The notes beneath the pieces were generated by a model. It was not told the origin of the DNA. It searched no databases and was given only the letters and a program-made list of their open reading frames with translations. Below are positions 50,460-58,953 of a stretch of DNA of 64,000 bases, in pieces (within the stretch, counting starts at the first letter, position 1; each line of letters starts with the position of its first letter). The stretch is from contig JAFDWQ010000001.1 of NCBI GenBank assembly GCA_018268395.1, positions 834,644-898,643 of the forward strand, given 5' to 3'. The DNA is from Armatimonadota bacterium (GTDB taxonomy: Bacteria > Armatimonadota > Fimbriimonadia > Fimbriimonadales > Fimbriimonadaceae). The position numbers and the translations under genes were made by a program.

Positions 50460-50935
50460 CGACTTTGATCGCCGCAGCTTTGCTCGGCCCGCAACAGCAC
50501 GGTAACGTCCGTATGTTCGGACACTTCATGAAGACCACCGTCGTGACTCAAGCCGCACCAGGCGCTTCGATGGACAAAGACCTCGTGGTCGCGCGGTCGG
50601 AGGCCGAATGGAAGCGGTTGCGGGAGAAGCTCGGTCTCACGTCCGAGCAGGACCAGGAGTGGCGCAAGCTCCACGGTCCCTTGGGTGCCTTGGACTGGAA
50701 GGTGGACCAAGTGGTCTTTGCGCAAGCGGGTTCACGCCCGACAGGCGGTTACCAGGTCAAAGACCTGAAGGTTACGAAGAGCGCTTCCTCTGAATCGTGG
50801 ACAGTCGAGCTTTACGTCTCGCCCCCGCCCAAGGACAGCCTGAACATGACGATGGTCACCTACCCGTACACGGTCTTTCGAATGCGGAAACTGACAGGTG
50901 CCCCGCGCTTGATCGTGCATCAGAACAAGGGCTAG
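50456..50935 (+). CDS. PrcB-domain secreted protein
   Basis: 159 residues. The N-terminal hydrophobic part is short (MTTLIAAALLG), so export is uncertain. The C-terminal domain has QVVFAQAGSRPTGGYQVKDLKV, VELYVSPPP and MVTYPYTVFRM, the GxRxTGGY...P....TYPY pattern of PrcB. In oral spirochaetes PrcB is part of a protease complex; in other bacteria this domain is unassigned. It follows a weaker paralogue with ATGA overlap. Confidence 0.7.
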   Translation: MTTLIAAALLGPQQHGNVRMFGHFMKTTVVTQAAPGASMDKDLVVARSEAEWKRLREKLGLTSEQDQEWRKLHGPLGALDWKVDQVVFAQAGSRPTGGYQVKDLKVTKSASSESWTVELYVSPPPKDSLNMTMVTYPYTVFRMRKLTGAPRLIVHQNKG

Positions 50936-50955
50936 GACGGCCTGACCCTTCGGGC

Positions 50956-50961
50956 TACCAT
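50956..50961 (+). promoter_or_regulatory. -10 box TACCAT for cinA
   Basis: GCTACCAT with 6 nt to the GTG at 50968. It supports a leaderless GTG start. Confidence 0.45.
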
Positions 50962-50967
50962 CGGTTC

Positions 50968-52203
50968 GTGCGGGCTGAAACCGTTTCCGTCGGAACCGAA
51001 ATCCTTTTGGGTCAGATCACGGACACCAATGCCGTCGAACTCGGTCGGGTCTACGCCGAGTGCGGCATAGGACACACGCACCGTCAGACGGTCGGCGACA
51101 ACCTCGAGCGTCTGACCGAGTCCCTGCGTCTGGCGCTCTCTCGGTCGGACGTGGTCGTCACGATCGGAGGTCTGGGCCCGACCGAGGACGACCTGACCCG
51201 GGACGGCATCGCAGCGGCCCTCGACGACCCTCTCGTTCACGACCCTGAGGTCGAAGCCGCCTTACGCGCCCTGTTCGAGCGACGGCGTCTCGTCTGGCTC
51301 GACAGCCAAATCCGTCAGGCGTTCCGGCCGACGTGCTCGGAAACGGTCGGCAACCCGAACGGGACGGCTCCTGGTCTCGTATGCCGCAAAAACGGAAAGA
51401 CCGTGATCGCGATGCCTGGACCTAAACCGGAGTTCGTCCCGATGCTGGAAGGACCGGTCCGTCGGATCCTGCTCGCTTTGGGAGACGGCGGCGTCATTCG
51501 GAGCCGTACGGTCCGCATCGCAGGGATGGGCGAGAGCGTGGTCGAAGACAGACTCAGGGACTTGATGCGGCAGTCCGACCCCACGGTCGCCCCTTACGCG
51601 AAAATTGGAGAAGTCCATCTGAGGATGACGGCCAAGCGTCCGACGGAATCCGAGGCGGACAGCGTCCTGGACGGTCTCGAGCGTGAAATCGTCGAGCGGC
51701 TGGGCGACGTCGTCTACGCGATCGGTGACCGTCCGCTTGAAGCCGTCGTCCTCGATCGGCTGCGCGAGACGGGAAAGACCCTGGCGACCGCCGAAAGTTG
51801 TACGGGCGGAGGGATCTCGCACAGACTGACGGCCGTCCCCGGCTCGTCGGACGTCTTTCTCGGCGGAGTGGTCAGCTACGCCGACAGTCTGAAGCGGTCC
51901 CTACTCGGCGTGTCACCGGCGACGCTCGACACCCAAGGGGCCGTCAGCGAGGCGTGCGCCAAGGAGATGGCGGACGGGATCCGACGGGCGACGGGCGCCG
52001 ACTACGGGATCAGCGTCACCGGGATCGCGGGGCCTGGAGGCGGCACGGAAGAAAAGCCTGTCGGGCTTGTGTGGACCGGTCTGGCCACCCCGGAAGGGAC
52101 CCGAGCGTTCCGCAACGACTTTCTGGGCGACCGACAATCGGTCCGCCAGCGAAGCGTACAAGCGGCCTTGACCGCACTGTGGACGTCGATCCGCGCCTCC
52201 TAG
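50968..52203 (+). CDS. cinA: CinA: competence/damage-inducible protein, NMN deamidase
   Basis: 411 residues. The N-terminal MoaB/MogA-like COG1058 domain shows AETVSVGTEILLGQITDTNA and TIGGLGPTEDDLTRD. The C-terminal deamidase domain has TAESCTGGGISHRLT, GGVVSYADSLK and SVTGIAGPGGGTEEKPVGLVW. It salvages pyridine nucleotides and clears ADP-ribose. GTG 50968 fits the family N-terminus. Its TAG overlaps the TAG of the convergent S9 peptidase gene within a shared CTAG. Confidence 0.93.
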   Translation: MRAETVSVGTEILLGQITDTNAVELGRVYAECGIGHTHRQTVGDNLERLTESLRLALSRSDVVVTIGGLGPTEDDLTRDGIAAALDDPLVHDPEVEAALRALFERRRLVWLDSQIRQAFRPTCSETVGNPNGTAPGLVCRKNGKTVIAMPGPKPEFVPMLEGPVRRILLALGDGGVIRSRTVRIAGMGESVVEDRLRDLMRQSDPTVAPYAKIGEVHLRMTAKRPTESEADSVLDGLEREIVERLGDVVYAIGDRPLEAVVLDRLRETGKTLATAESCTGGGISHRLTAVPGSSDVFLGGVVSYADSLKRSLLGVSPATLDTQGAVSEACAKEMADGIRRATGADYGISVTGIAGPGGGTEEKPVGLVWTGLATPEGTRAFRNDFLGDRQSVRQRSVQAALTALWTSIRAS

Positions 52204-54296
52204 CCGTGCGGAACGTCCATTCGCTCGAAGAAGAACTCCATCATCCGTCGGAAGTCGACACCCGTGTGCCCCAGGTCTGTGCCGACCTGGACCTCGATCC
52301 CCTTTCCAAGCCGCCGGAAAGCTGAAACCAGTTGGAGACTGTTACAAGGATGGACGTTCTCGTCGGCCGTCCCGTAGTACAGCATCAGCCACCCTTTAAG
52401 CTTCTCGGCGTACGTCATCGCCGAGCCCGCGGTGTAGCCGTCCTTGTTCTCGTCGGCCAACCCCATATAGCGTTCGGTGTAGATCGTGTCGTAGTTGTGC
52501 CAGTCCGTCACGCCGCTGCTGCTGCATGCGGCCTTGTAGAGATCGGGGTACCGAAGGAGGCACATGATCGAGGCGTACCCGCCGTAGGACGTTCCTTGAA
52601 TACCGATCCGTGTCGGATCGACATAGCCTTTGGAGACGAGCGCCTTCACGCCTGCAGCCTGATCGTCGATCTCCGCGATCCCCATGTTCCGGTAGAGCGG
52701 ATCGCTGAACGCCTTTCCGCGACCGCCCGTTCCTCGGTTGTCGAACGAAGCGACGATAAAACCGTAGCCTGTGAGCTCGTTGTACGGTTGGAACGTTTCG
52801 GAGAACCCTGAGGAATGGGGATCGATCGGCCCCCCATAGACCGAGACGAGCAACGGATACTTCTTGGACGGGTCGAAGTTCCTCGGGAAGGAGACCGTGC
52901 CACAGATCTTCGTCTTGCCGTCGCCTCCCGTGAACTCGACGCGCTGGGAATGCGCATACCCTGCAGCCCGGAACTGAGAGAGGTCGGATTCGGCCAAAAC
53001 CTTGATCACCTTGCCGTTCAAGTCGATCAGGCGCGTCACAGGCGCGTCCTGGCAGCTTTGCGCAACGTCGACGGCGTACCGACCGTCCGGCGAGAGTTCG
53101 ACCCTGTGGTTCAAGGACGGATCCGTGACACGACGGTTGCCTTTTCCGTCGAGGCCGACCACCATCAACTGTTCCAGATAAGGGTTGTCCCCGTTCCGGG
53201 CCATATAGTAAAGCCGGTTGCCAGACACGTCGATCCGGACGACGGAGCCCATGTCGAACCCGTTCGCCGTCACAGGACGGAACGCTCCGGTCTTGGGGTC
53301 GAGAATCCCGACGTTGAGGAAGCCGTTCCGCTGGTGCTCCCAGAGCACTTTGCCCTTGAGTTCCGGCCGGGACGCGACGCCTTCCAAGCTGTCGAACGAC
53401 CAGACTCCCAGTTTGTTCTCGACGTACGAGGCCGGCCACTCTTCCCGGACGATGACGCGGGCGACACCGGTGGACGGATCCGCTGCGCAATACTCCATCA
53501 CCTTTTGCCGGCGGTCGGTGCGTCGGAACCGGAGTTCGGATCCGTCCGGAGCCCACTGGACGTCGTACACATAGTGTCCGATCCCGTCGTCGAACGGCCC
53601 TGGACGGACTTGGACCTGGACCGACTTCCCCTTCGCCGCGTCGTAGACGAACACGTCCACAACCGGGTTCTTTCCGCCCGGTTTGGGATAGGCCTGAGGC
53701 TCGAAGACGGGTTGGGCCGTCGCTTGCTTGAAGACGACCATGTTGTCGACGACAGGGGTTTCGTCGAACCGGTAGTACCAGAGGAGGTCACCTTTGGCAT
53801 TCAGCCCCATCGCTTCTGACTGGTTGAGTTCCTCCCCGTAGACCCAACTCCCTTTTCCGTACTTGACCCGTTTGGCAAGGTCGCCGTCGGTGGTCACGGC
53901 CGCTTCAGCCTCACCTTCTTTCTGGAACGAGACGTTGCCGTCCTTGTACCAAGCCTTGACCTTGCCGTCTCCGTTGAAGACTTCGGAGTACTGCCCCCCG
54001 CGTCCAGGCGAGCGCCGCGAACGGCCCGAAGGCGGTGCGGCGGCCCGCTCTGGGGCTTTGTCGATCCGTGTTTCTTTTCCCGTAGCCGGGTCGAGCAGCT
54101 TCCACCCGTCCCCAGGGTCATAGCCGAGCTTGCCGTCAGCGGTCCACCTCCTTTCGCAGACGCCGAGCTTCACGGTCCCCCGCTGCTCCCTACCGTCCTT
54201 CTGCATGCGAGCTTGCACGGGCCAACCCGCCAGTCTGTCCTGTGCTGCGGACACGGAAACGAGCAGGGCGAAGAGGCCGAAGGCGAGGGGTTTCAT
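52200..54296 (-). CDS. S9-family prolyl oligopeptidase / dipeptidyl-peptidase-IV-like
   Basis: 698 residues with a signal peptide (FGLFALLVSVSAAQ). An N-terminal beta-propeller (about 40-440) carries a DPP-IV-like repertoire of blades. The alpha/beta-hydrolase domain has the triad Ser570 (GTSYGGY), Asp645 (YGTADENV) and His677 (DLGHTG). It cleaves short peptides outside the cytoplasm, and the family favours Xaa-Pro. ATG 54296 gives the signal peptide; TAACCT lies 10 nt upstream. The open frame to 54974 is not used. Confidence 0.9.
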   Translation of the reverse strand: MKPLAFGLFALLVSVSAAQDRLAGWPVQARMQKDGREQRGTVKLGVCERRWTADGKLGYDPGDGWKLLDPATGKETRIDKAPERAAAPPSGRSRRSPGRGGQYSEVFNGDGKVKAWYKDGNVSFQKEGEAEAAVTTDGDLAKRVKYGKGSWVYGEELNQSEAMGLNAKGDLLWYYRFDETPVVDNMVVFKQATAQPVFEPQAYPKPGGKNPVVDVFVYDAAKGKSVQVQVRPGPFDDGIGHYVYDVQWAPDGSELRFRRTDRRQKVMEYCAADPSTGVARVIVREEWPASYVENKLGVWSFDSLEGVASRPELKGKVLWEHQRNGFLNVGILDPKTGAFRPVTANGFDMGSVVRIDVSGNRLYYMARNGDNPYLEQLMVVGLDGKGNRRVTDPSLNHRVELSPDGRYAVDVAQSCQDAPVTRLIDLNGKVIKVLAESDLSQFRAAGYAHSQRVEFTGGDGKTKICGTVSFPRNFDPSKKYPLLVSVYGGPIDPHSSGFSETFQPYNELTGYGFIVASFDNRGTGGRGKAFSDPLYRNMGIAEIDDQAAGVKALVSKGYVDPTRIGIQGTSYGGYASIMCLLRYPDLYKAACSSSGVTDWHNYDTIYTERYMGLADENKDGYTAGSAMTYAEKLKGWLMLYYGTADENVHPCNSLQLVSAFRRLGKGIEVQVGTDLGHTGVDFRRMMEFFFERMDVPHG

Positions 54297-54325
54297 CGTC
54301 GACGAAAGGTTAGACGATCCGGCAC

Positions 54326-55126
54326 TTAGATCGCCGGTTTCTTTCTTTCGAACAGGGCTGCGAACGCGGGCGCGAGCACGAGGGCCGGCAGATAGACCTC
54401 GCTGTGGACCTTTTCCGCCATTTGCACCTTCAGCAGCCCGAGGCCGATCGCGACCAGCATCACCCCGCCTGCGGCCGTCGCCTCCGCGACGATGTTCGGG
54501 TTCTTGACGAGCGGCTTCAGGGGCCGGGCCAGCGCGGTCAGGGAGCTTTGCACGATCAATACGAACACGGCCGATGCCAGGACGCCCTGACCGTACGAAC
54601 GGGAGGCCGCCGCGAGGAACACAGAGGACACGCCGTCGAGCAAGGACTTCAAACTCAGGAGGTCGATGCGTCGTTCGATCCCGTCCTGGATGCAACCCAT
54701 GATCGTCATCGGCCCGACGCAGAAGAGGATCACGGCTCCGACCAGGCCCTCGTTGAACGCGTGGTCGGCTCCGCCGAAACGCAGGCGGACGGCCTCGCTC
54801 ATCGCTTCGAGGCCCACGTCGATGCCGATCAGTTTTCCGATGACCCCGCCAAGGGCGATCGAAGCGGCGACGACCAGAACGTTCTTGGTCTCCAAGAACA
54901 TCTTGATGCCGATCCCGACCGTGACCAATCCGATACCGGACATGGCGACGCTCTGCAGTCCGGGCGGTAGCCACGTCCCGACGCCGAGACCAAGCAGCGA
55001 CCCGACCAAGACGGTCAAGGTGTTCAAGAGCGCGCCCCGGAACGGCAGGGGCGCCCGATCTGCGCGGTGTCCTTCTTGGCCGTCCACGTTCTCTATGACG
55101 GGACTCTCGGTCGTTGAAGTCGCCAC
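54326..55126 (-). CDS. DUF554 family membrane protein
   Basis: 266 residues from a GTG with about seven membrane helices. The motifs GALLNTLTVLVGSLLGLGVG, FCVGPMTIMGCIQDG and SVFLAAASRSYGQGVLASAV are those of DUF554, a conserved membrane family of unknown transport function. TAAACT lies 9 nt before the start. It is downstream of lgt on the same strand. Confidence 0.85.
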   Translation of the reverse strand: MATSTTESPVIENVDGQEGHRADRAPLPFRGALLNTLTVLVGSLLGLGVGTWLPPGLQSVAMSGIGLVTVGIGIKMFLETKNVLVVAASIALGGVIGKLIGIDVGLEAMSEAVRLRFGGADHAFNEGLVGAVILFCVGPMTIMGCIQDGIERRIDLLSLKSLLDGVSSVFLAAASRSYGQGVLASAVFVLIVQSSLTALARPLKPLVKNPNIVAEATAAGGVMLVAIGLGLLKVQMAEKVHSEVYLPALVLAPAFAALFERKKPAI

Positions 55127-55192
55127 GCTGTCGTCAGTTTAAAGACTTCATGCCGGGCCCCGACCTGACTTTCGTCAGGGGCCGTGTCTGGA

Positions 55193-56002
55193 TCAGGCCG
55201 TTGCCTCGACACTGGGCACGGGGCCCTGAGGGTTCCGGCGCGAGTTGGCGGCCGCTATGGCGACACCGATCGCGACCAGAAGAAGGCAAACGACCTGCGC
55301 CAAAGTCACGGGTAGCCCCTTGACGTACGTCGAACTGGCGATCTGGGCCGCCATTTCCTCCTTCGTCCCGGCGCGGAAGAACTCATAGACGAAGCGGCTC
55401 AGCCCGTACGCGACCACGAACAGCCCGAACGAAACTCCAGGTTTCCGGGGCTTCGCCTTGTCCCAAAGGGCAATGGCTGCAGCACCGACGAGCATCAGGG
55501 CGGTATCGACGAGCTGAGCGGGGACGTGTTTGTCGGGCAGGCCCTGGACGATCACGCCGTACCACTCGGTCGTGGGCCGGCCGTAACAACAACCGTTGAA
55601 CAAGCACCCGATCCGGCCGACGGCCTGGGCCACAAGGACCGGGACGCCGACCGTGTCCAAGAAGGGCCAGAACGGCACTTTCGCCCTCAATCGCCAGACG
55701 AGAAAACCGAAGAACCCGAAAAGGATGCCTCCGAAACTCGTCAACCCTTCGAACCGGAGCGACCACAGCTCAGCGGGATGGCTCTGATAGTACGGCCAGT
55801 TTTGGACGATGTAGGTGATACGAGCTCCCAAGATGCCGGGGAGGACCAGCCAGAACGCTGAATCCCAGATCTTGTCCTTGTCGATCCCGTAGTGCGGTGC
55901 CCTTTTCCGTGCGATCGAGACGGCGATGACGACGCCGATGACCAAGAGCACTCCGTACGACCGGACCGGAAAGCTGCCTAGGCGGAAGAGCTCGGGGTGC
56001 AT
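55193..56002 (-). CDS. lgt: Prolipoprotein diacylglyceryl transferase
   Basis: 269 residues with about seven membrane helices. It adds diacylglycerol to the lipobox Cys of prelipoproteins. The signature RIGCLFNGCCYGRPT is complete, as are SFGGILFGFFGFLVW and the late GLSRFVYEFFR. It serves lipoproteins like those in this window. lspA, the next step, is in the same minus-strand run. Confidence 0.95.
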   Translation of the reverse strand: MHPELFRLGSFPVRSYGVLLVIGVVIAVSIARKRAPHYGIDKDKIWDSAFWLVLPGILGARITYIVQNWPYYQSHPAELWSLRFEGLTSFGGILFGFFGFLVWRLRAKVPFWPFLDTVGVPVLVAQAVGRIGCLFNGCCYGRPTTEWYGVIVQGLPDKHVPAQLVDTALMLVGAAAIALWDKAKPRKPGVSFGLFVVAYGLSRFVYEFFRAGTKEEMAAQIASSTYVKGLPVTLAQVVCLLLVAIGVAIAAANSRRNPQGPVPSVEATA

Positions 56003-56050
56003 ACGCGGTTCAACAGTGTAGTGCCTGGAGCCCGTTGGGCCAGGACCCGC

Positions 56051-56671
56051 TTAACCTACGCCGAGCAGCTTGAGGAACACGATTTCGCCTTCAGCCTTGG
56101 ATTCGGCCCTGATCTCGATCTTTTCAGGAGACGGGACCTTGACCGTCTTCGTCCAAATCCCGTCCGAACGGACTTTGGTCTTGAACAAGGCCTTCCCGTT
56201 GAAGGAGACGAGAATGACGTCGTCGGGCCGGCCCGTCCCTCGGAACAGCGTCACCTTTGGCATGAGCGGCTCATCGTCTTCGGTCGGGTTCGTGATGGTC
56301 AGGGTCTGCGTGGCGTCACCGGACACCTGGAACGTCCTCACCGGAGACTGTTTCGCCGTTCCACCGACGACCTTGACGAAGACCTCGGCCTTCCCGCCTC
56401 CGAACAGCTTGCCGCGACCGCTCCACGACCCGTCCGGTTTGGTCCACGCGACGCAGACGATGCGCCCGTTTTCGATGACTTCCAACTTGCTCTTCTTCGG
56501 AGCTGTCCCTCGGAAGGCAGTGATCCCGGCCTCCACCGTCGAGCCTTCCGAAGGTTCCGTGATCCACGGCTGGTCCGGTGTCGAAGGCTTGTCCGGAGCG
56601 GAAACGGGCTTGAAGGCCCAGAGGACGATGGCCAGGACCCCGACGACGGCGGCTTTGACCAGCGTCCTCAC
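56051..56671 (-). CDS. Unrecognised membrane-anchored protein
   Basis: 206 residues from GTG 56671. One N-terminal membrane helix (LVKAAVVGVLAIVLWAF) is followed by a region that looks like two small Ig-like repeats. EGSTVEAGITAFRGTAPKKS-type and LMPKVTLFRGTGRPDD-type strands each end in similar blocks. Such repeats resemble bacterial Ig-like (Big) folds. It overlaps the end of the coiled-coil gene by 4 nt. Function unknown. Confidence 0.55.
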   Translation of the reverse strand: MRTLVKAAVVGVLAIVLWAFKPVSAPDKPSTPDQPWITEPSEGSTVEAGITAFRGTAPKKSKLEVIENGRIVCVAWTKPDGSWSGRGKLFGGGKAEVFVKVVGGTAKQSPVRTFQVSGDATQTLTITNPTEDDEPLMPKVTLFRGTGRPDDVILVSFNGKALFKTKVRSDGIWTKTVKVPSPEKIEIRAESKAEGEIVFLKLLGVG

Positions 56672-58356
56672 GAGGCGGCACCCGTCGCAAGCCTGGCGGC
56701 GTCTTCGATCCACCGTTCGGGTTCGATCCGCTGCCATTCGGCCGGCTGGATGATTTCGAGGATCCGGTCCGGACTCATCGCGGCCAGGTCCGAATACGTC
56801 AACACTCCGGCGTCGCGCAACTTCCGTTCGTAGAGGTGGCCGATTCCAATGATCTGGATCAGCGGGTCTTTCCCGGCCGGCCGGATCGGCTGGAACACGG
56901 GCGCACCAGTCCGGGACGCTTCTTCAGACACCCAGACGGGCGCCTCTTGGGCAGGCGGAACTTCGACTTCGGTTTCGGATGCGGCTTCGTCGACCTGAGG
57001 TTCAGGAACGTCCTCCGCAGGTCCTTGCCCTGTCTCGTACAAGTCCGGACTGTCGACGGCGGCGACTTCTTCGACCGGTTCGGGTTCGACGGTTTCGGGT
57101 CCGTCATAGACGAGTGGCGGGTCGTCGGCCGTGTCCGATGCCTCGGCCAACATCAGGACAGGGGCGTCTTCCCTTGTCTCGTCTTCGTCAGACCGAGTGC
57201 GCTCGATCTGTTCTTGAAGTTCGGCGATCGTGCTCCTTCGGGCGTCTAACTCCGCTTGGAGCCGGGCGACTTCTTCGGCCGACGGACGATAGGCGAGCTG
57301 GGCCTCGATACGTCGTAAGTTCTCGATGCTCTCGGCGACGGCCTGGTCCTTCGAGGCGGACACGAGCTTTAGCGACTCGACGTCCTTTTCCAGGGTCTCG
57401 GCCTTCGTCTTCAAGTTTTGCGCCTGCAGGACTTGTTCGCGATCGCTTTCGATCTGTCGCTTCAGTCCGTCAGCTTCTTGACGGTGCTGTTCGGCGGCCG
57501 CTTCGCTGGCCTCAAGCCGCTCCCTCAGTTCGGACAGTTCTTGCTCGAGGCCGACCGTCCGCTCGTTCGCAGCATCGGCCTGTTGGGCCAAAGCCTTCGC
57601 TTCGTCCAGTTCGGTTCGCAGTCCGCTCAAGGCCGCTTCCTTTTCGGCCAGGGTGGCCCTGGCGGTTTCGGCCTCGCTCTGGACCGCTTCCAAGCGATGT
57701 GACGCCGCCTCACCGTCCTCGATCCGGCTTTGAAGGTCATCGATGCGGCGTTGCGCGGCCGAAAGTTCTTCTTCCAACCCGGCACGGGCCGCCTCGGCCG
57801 AACGCAACGCCTCGACCTCTGACCGGTACGCGTGGAGGTCTTCGACAGTGCGCCGCGAGTCCGCCAGCGAGTGGTTCAGCGCGTCGATCTCGTTTTGAAG
57901 CCGGGCGCCTTCGTCTTGAGACAACATCAACTGGTGACGGGCGTCGTCCAAGTGGGCCGTCACCCGCTCGAGATCCGTGCGGGCCCGTTCCGCCTCGTTC
58001 TTGGCCTCGTCCCAGCCGGCTTGCGCCGCAGCGGCGGATCCGACAGTGTCGGTCTCGTGAAGGCGGGACCGCATCTCCAGCATCGATTCCGAATGTTGGG
58101 CGACGTCTCTGCGAAGTTTTTCGTTCTCGGCTTCAAGGAGGCCCGAAGTCTCTTTCGACCGTGCCGCTTCAGCCTGGAGGTCGAAACATTTCTGCTTCCA
58201 ATTGGCCGCCTCCGTCTCGGCATGGCTGAGTTTCAAGGTCATGGCCGCGTCGAACGGAGGCTCCTCCTTTTTCCGGCGGAACAAGAGGGTCACGACCTCT
58301 CCGGCCGCGACGCCGATCGCGACACCAAGTACGAGCCACCACATCACTGGATCCAT
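56668..58356 (-). CDS. Membrane-anchored coiled-coil protein with C-terminal HhH-like domain
   Basis: 562 residues. An N-terminal membrane helix (MWWLVLGVAIGVAAGEVVTLLF) leads to a very long coiled coil (about residues 35-385), then a Glu/Asp/Pro-rich acidic linker. The end (LIQIIGIGHLYERKLRDAGVLTYSDLAAM) resembles the DUF4332/helix-hairpin-helix units also seen at 11856-12272. It looks like a structural scaffold linking the membrane to DNA or protein partners. This is inference. Confidence 0.6.
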   Translation of the reverse strand: MDPVMWWLVLGVAIGVAAGEVVTLLFRRKKEEPPFDAAMTLKLSHAETEAANWKQKCFDLQAEAARSKETSGLLEAENEKLRRDVAQHSESMLEMRSRLHETDTVGSAAAAQAGWDEAKNEAERARTDLERVTAHLDDARHQLMLSQDEGARLQNEIDALNHSLADSRRTVEDLHAYRSEVEALRSAEAARAGLEEELSAAQRRIDDLQSRIEDGEAASHRLEAVQSEAETARATLAEKEAALSGLRTELDEAKALAQQADAANERTVGLEQELSELRERLEASEAAAEQHRQEADGLKRQIESDREQVLQAQNLKTKAETLEKDVESLKLVSASKDQAVAESIENLRRIEAQLAYRPSAEEVARLQAELDARRSTIAELQEQIERTRSDEDETREDAPVLMLAEASDTADDPPLVYDGPETVEPEPVEEVAAVDSPDLYETGQGPAEDVPEPQVDEAASETEVEVPPAQEAPVWVSEEASRTGAPVFQPIRPAGKDPLIQIIGIGHLYERKLRDAGVLTYSDLAAMSPDRILEIIQPAEWQRIEPERWIEDAARLATGAAS

Positions 58357-58455
58357 GAGACTGCCACTAGAAGAACGGTTGTCGGCGCACAGACGTGCCC
58401 CCTCAATTTTCGGGTAACTGTCGCCGTCTCTGGAGCCTCAGTCCTCGTTCCTGGT

Positions 58456-58953
58456 TCAACCTTCGGTCGACGGCGCGCCTTCGTCCTTCTTTTTGAAGAC
58501 GTCCGAGAGCGTCCCCCAGACGAGAAGAGTCCCGGCGACCGTGATGCAAACGTCGGCGACGTTGAAGACCGGAAAATTGATCAACCGGATCCAGAACATG
58601 TCCGTGACCTTTCCGAAGCGGAGCCGGTCGGTCAGGTTCCCCACCGACCCTGAAGCCAGCAATGCGGCCGTCACGTGCGACAGCTTCGGGTCGTCCGGAT
58701 GCTTCCAGCTGTACCACGCAGCGACGATCGCGATCCCCACCGCGACCGGTGTCAACACGACCCCGAAGCCCTGGAACATGCCGAAGGCCACGCCCTCGTT
58801 GTAGACCAGTTTGAGTTCGAACACGTTCGGCCAGAGCGTCACGATGTGCCCCTCGACCCCGCCTGTCGCCGACCGGGCCCACGCCTTGACGAGCTGGTCG
58901 ACGAGCAGCAGACCGGGAGTCAGTGCGAGGAACAGGCGGAAGTTCCCTTTCAT
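58456..58953 (-). CDS. lspA: Lipoprotein signal peptidase II
   Basis: 165 residues with four membrane helices. It cuts the signal peptide of lipidated prolipoproteins. The two catalytic Asp are in GNLTDRLRFG and FNVADVCIT; NEGVAFGMF is the third conserved block. The C-terminus is slightly extended (KKKDEGAPSTEG). It overlaps the ileS stop by 4 nt, a common ileS-lspA order. Confidence 0.95.
   Translation of the reverse strand: MKGNFRLFLALTPGLLLVDQLVKAWARSATGGVEGHIVTLWPNVFELKLVYNEGVAFGMFQGFGVVLTPVAVGIAIVAAWYSWKHPDDPKLSHVTAALLASGSVGNLTDRLRFGKVTDMFWIRLINFPVFNVADVCITVAGTLLVWGTLSDVFKKKDEGAPSTEG

Noticed and set aside
54297-54974. N-terminal extension of the S9 peptidase frame
   Set aside because: It overlaps DUF554 coding sequence; the signal peptide and a TAACCT box place the start at 54296.
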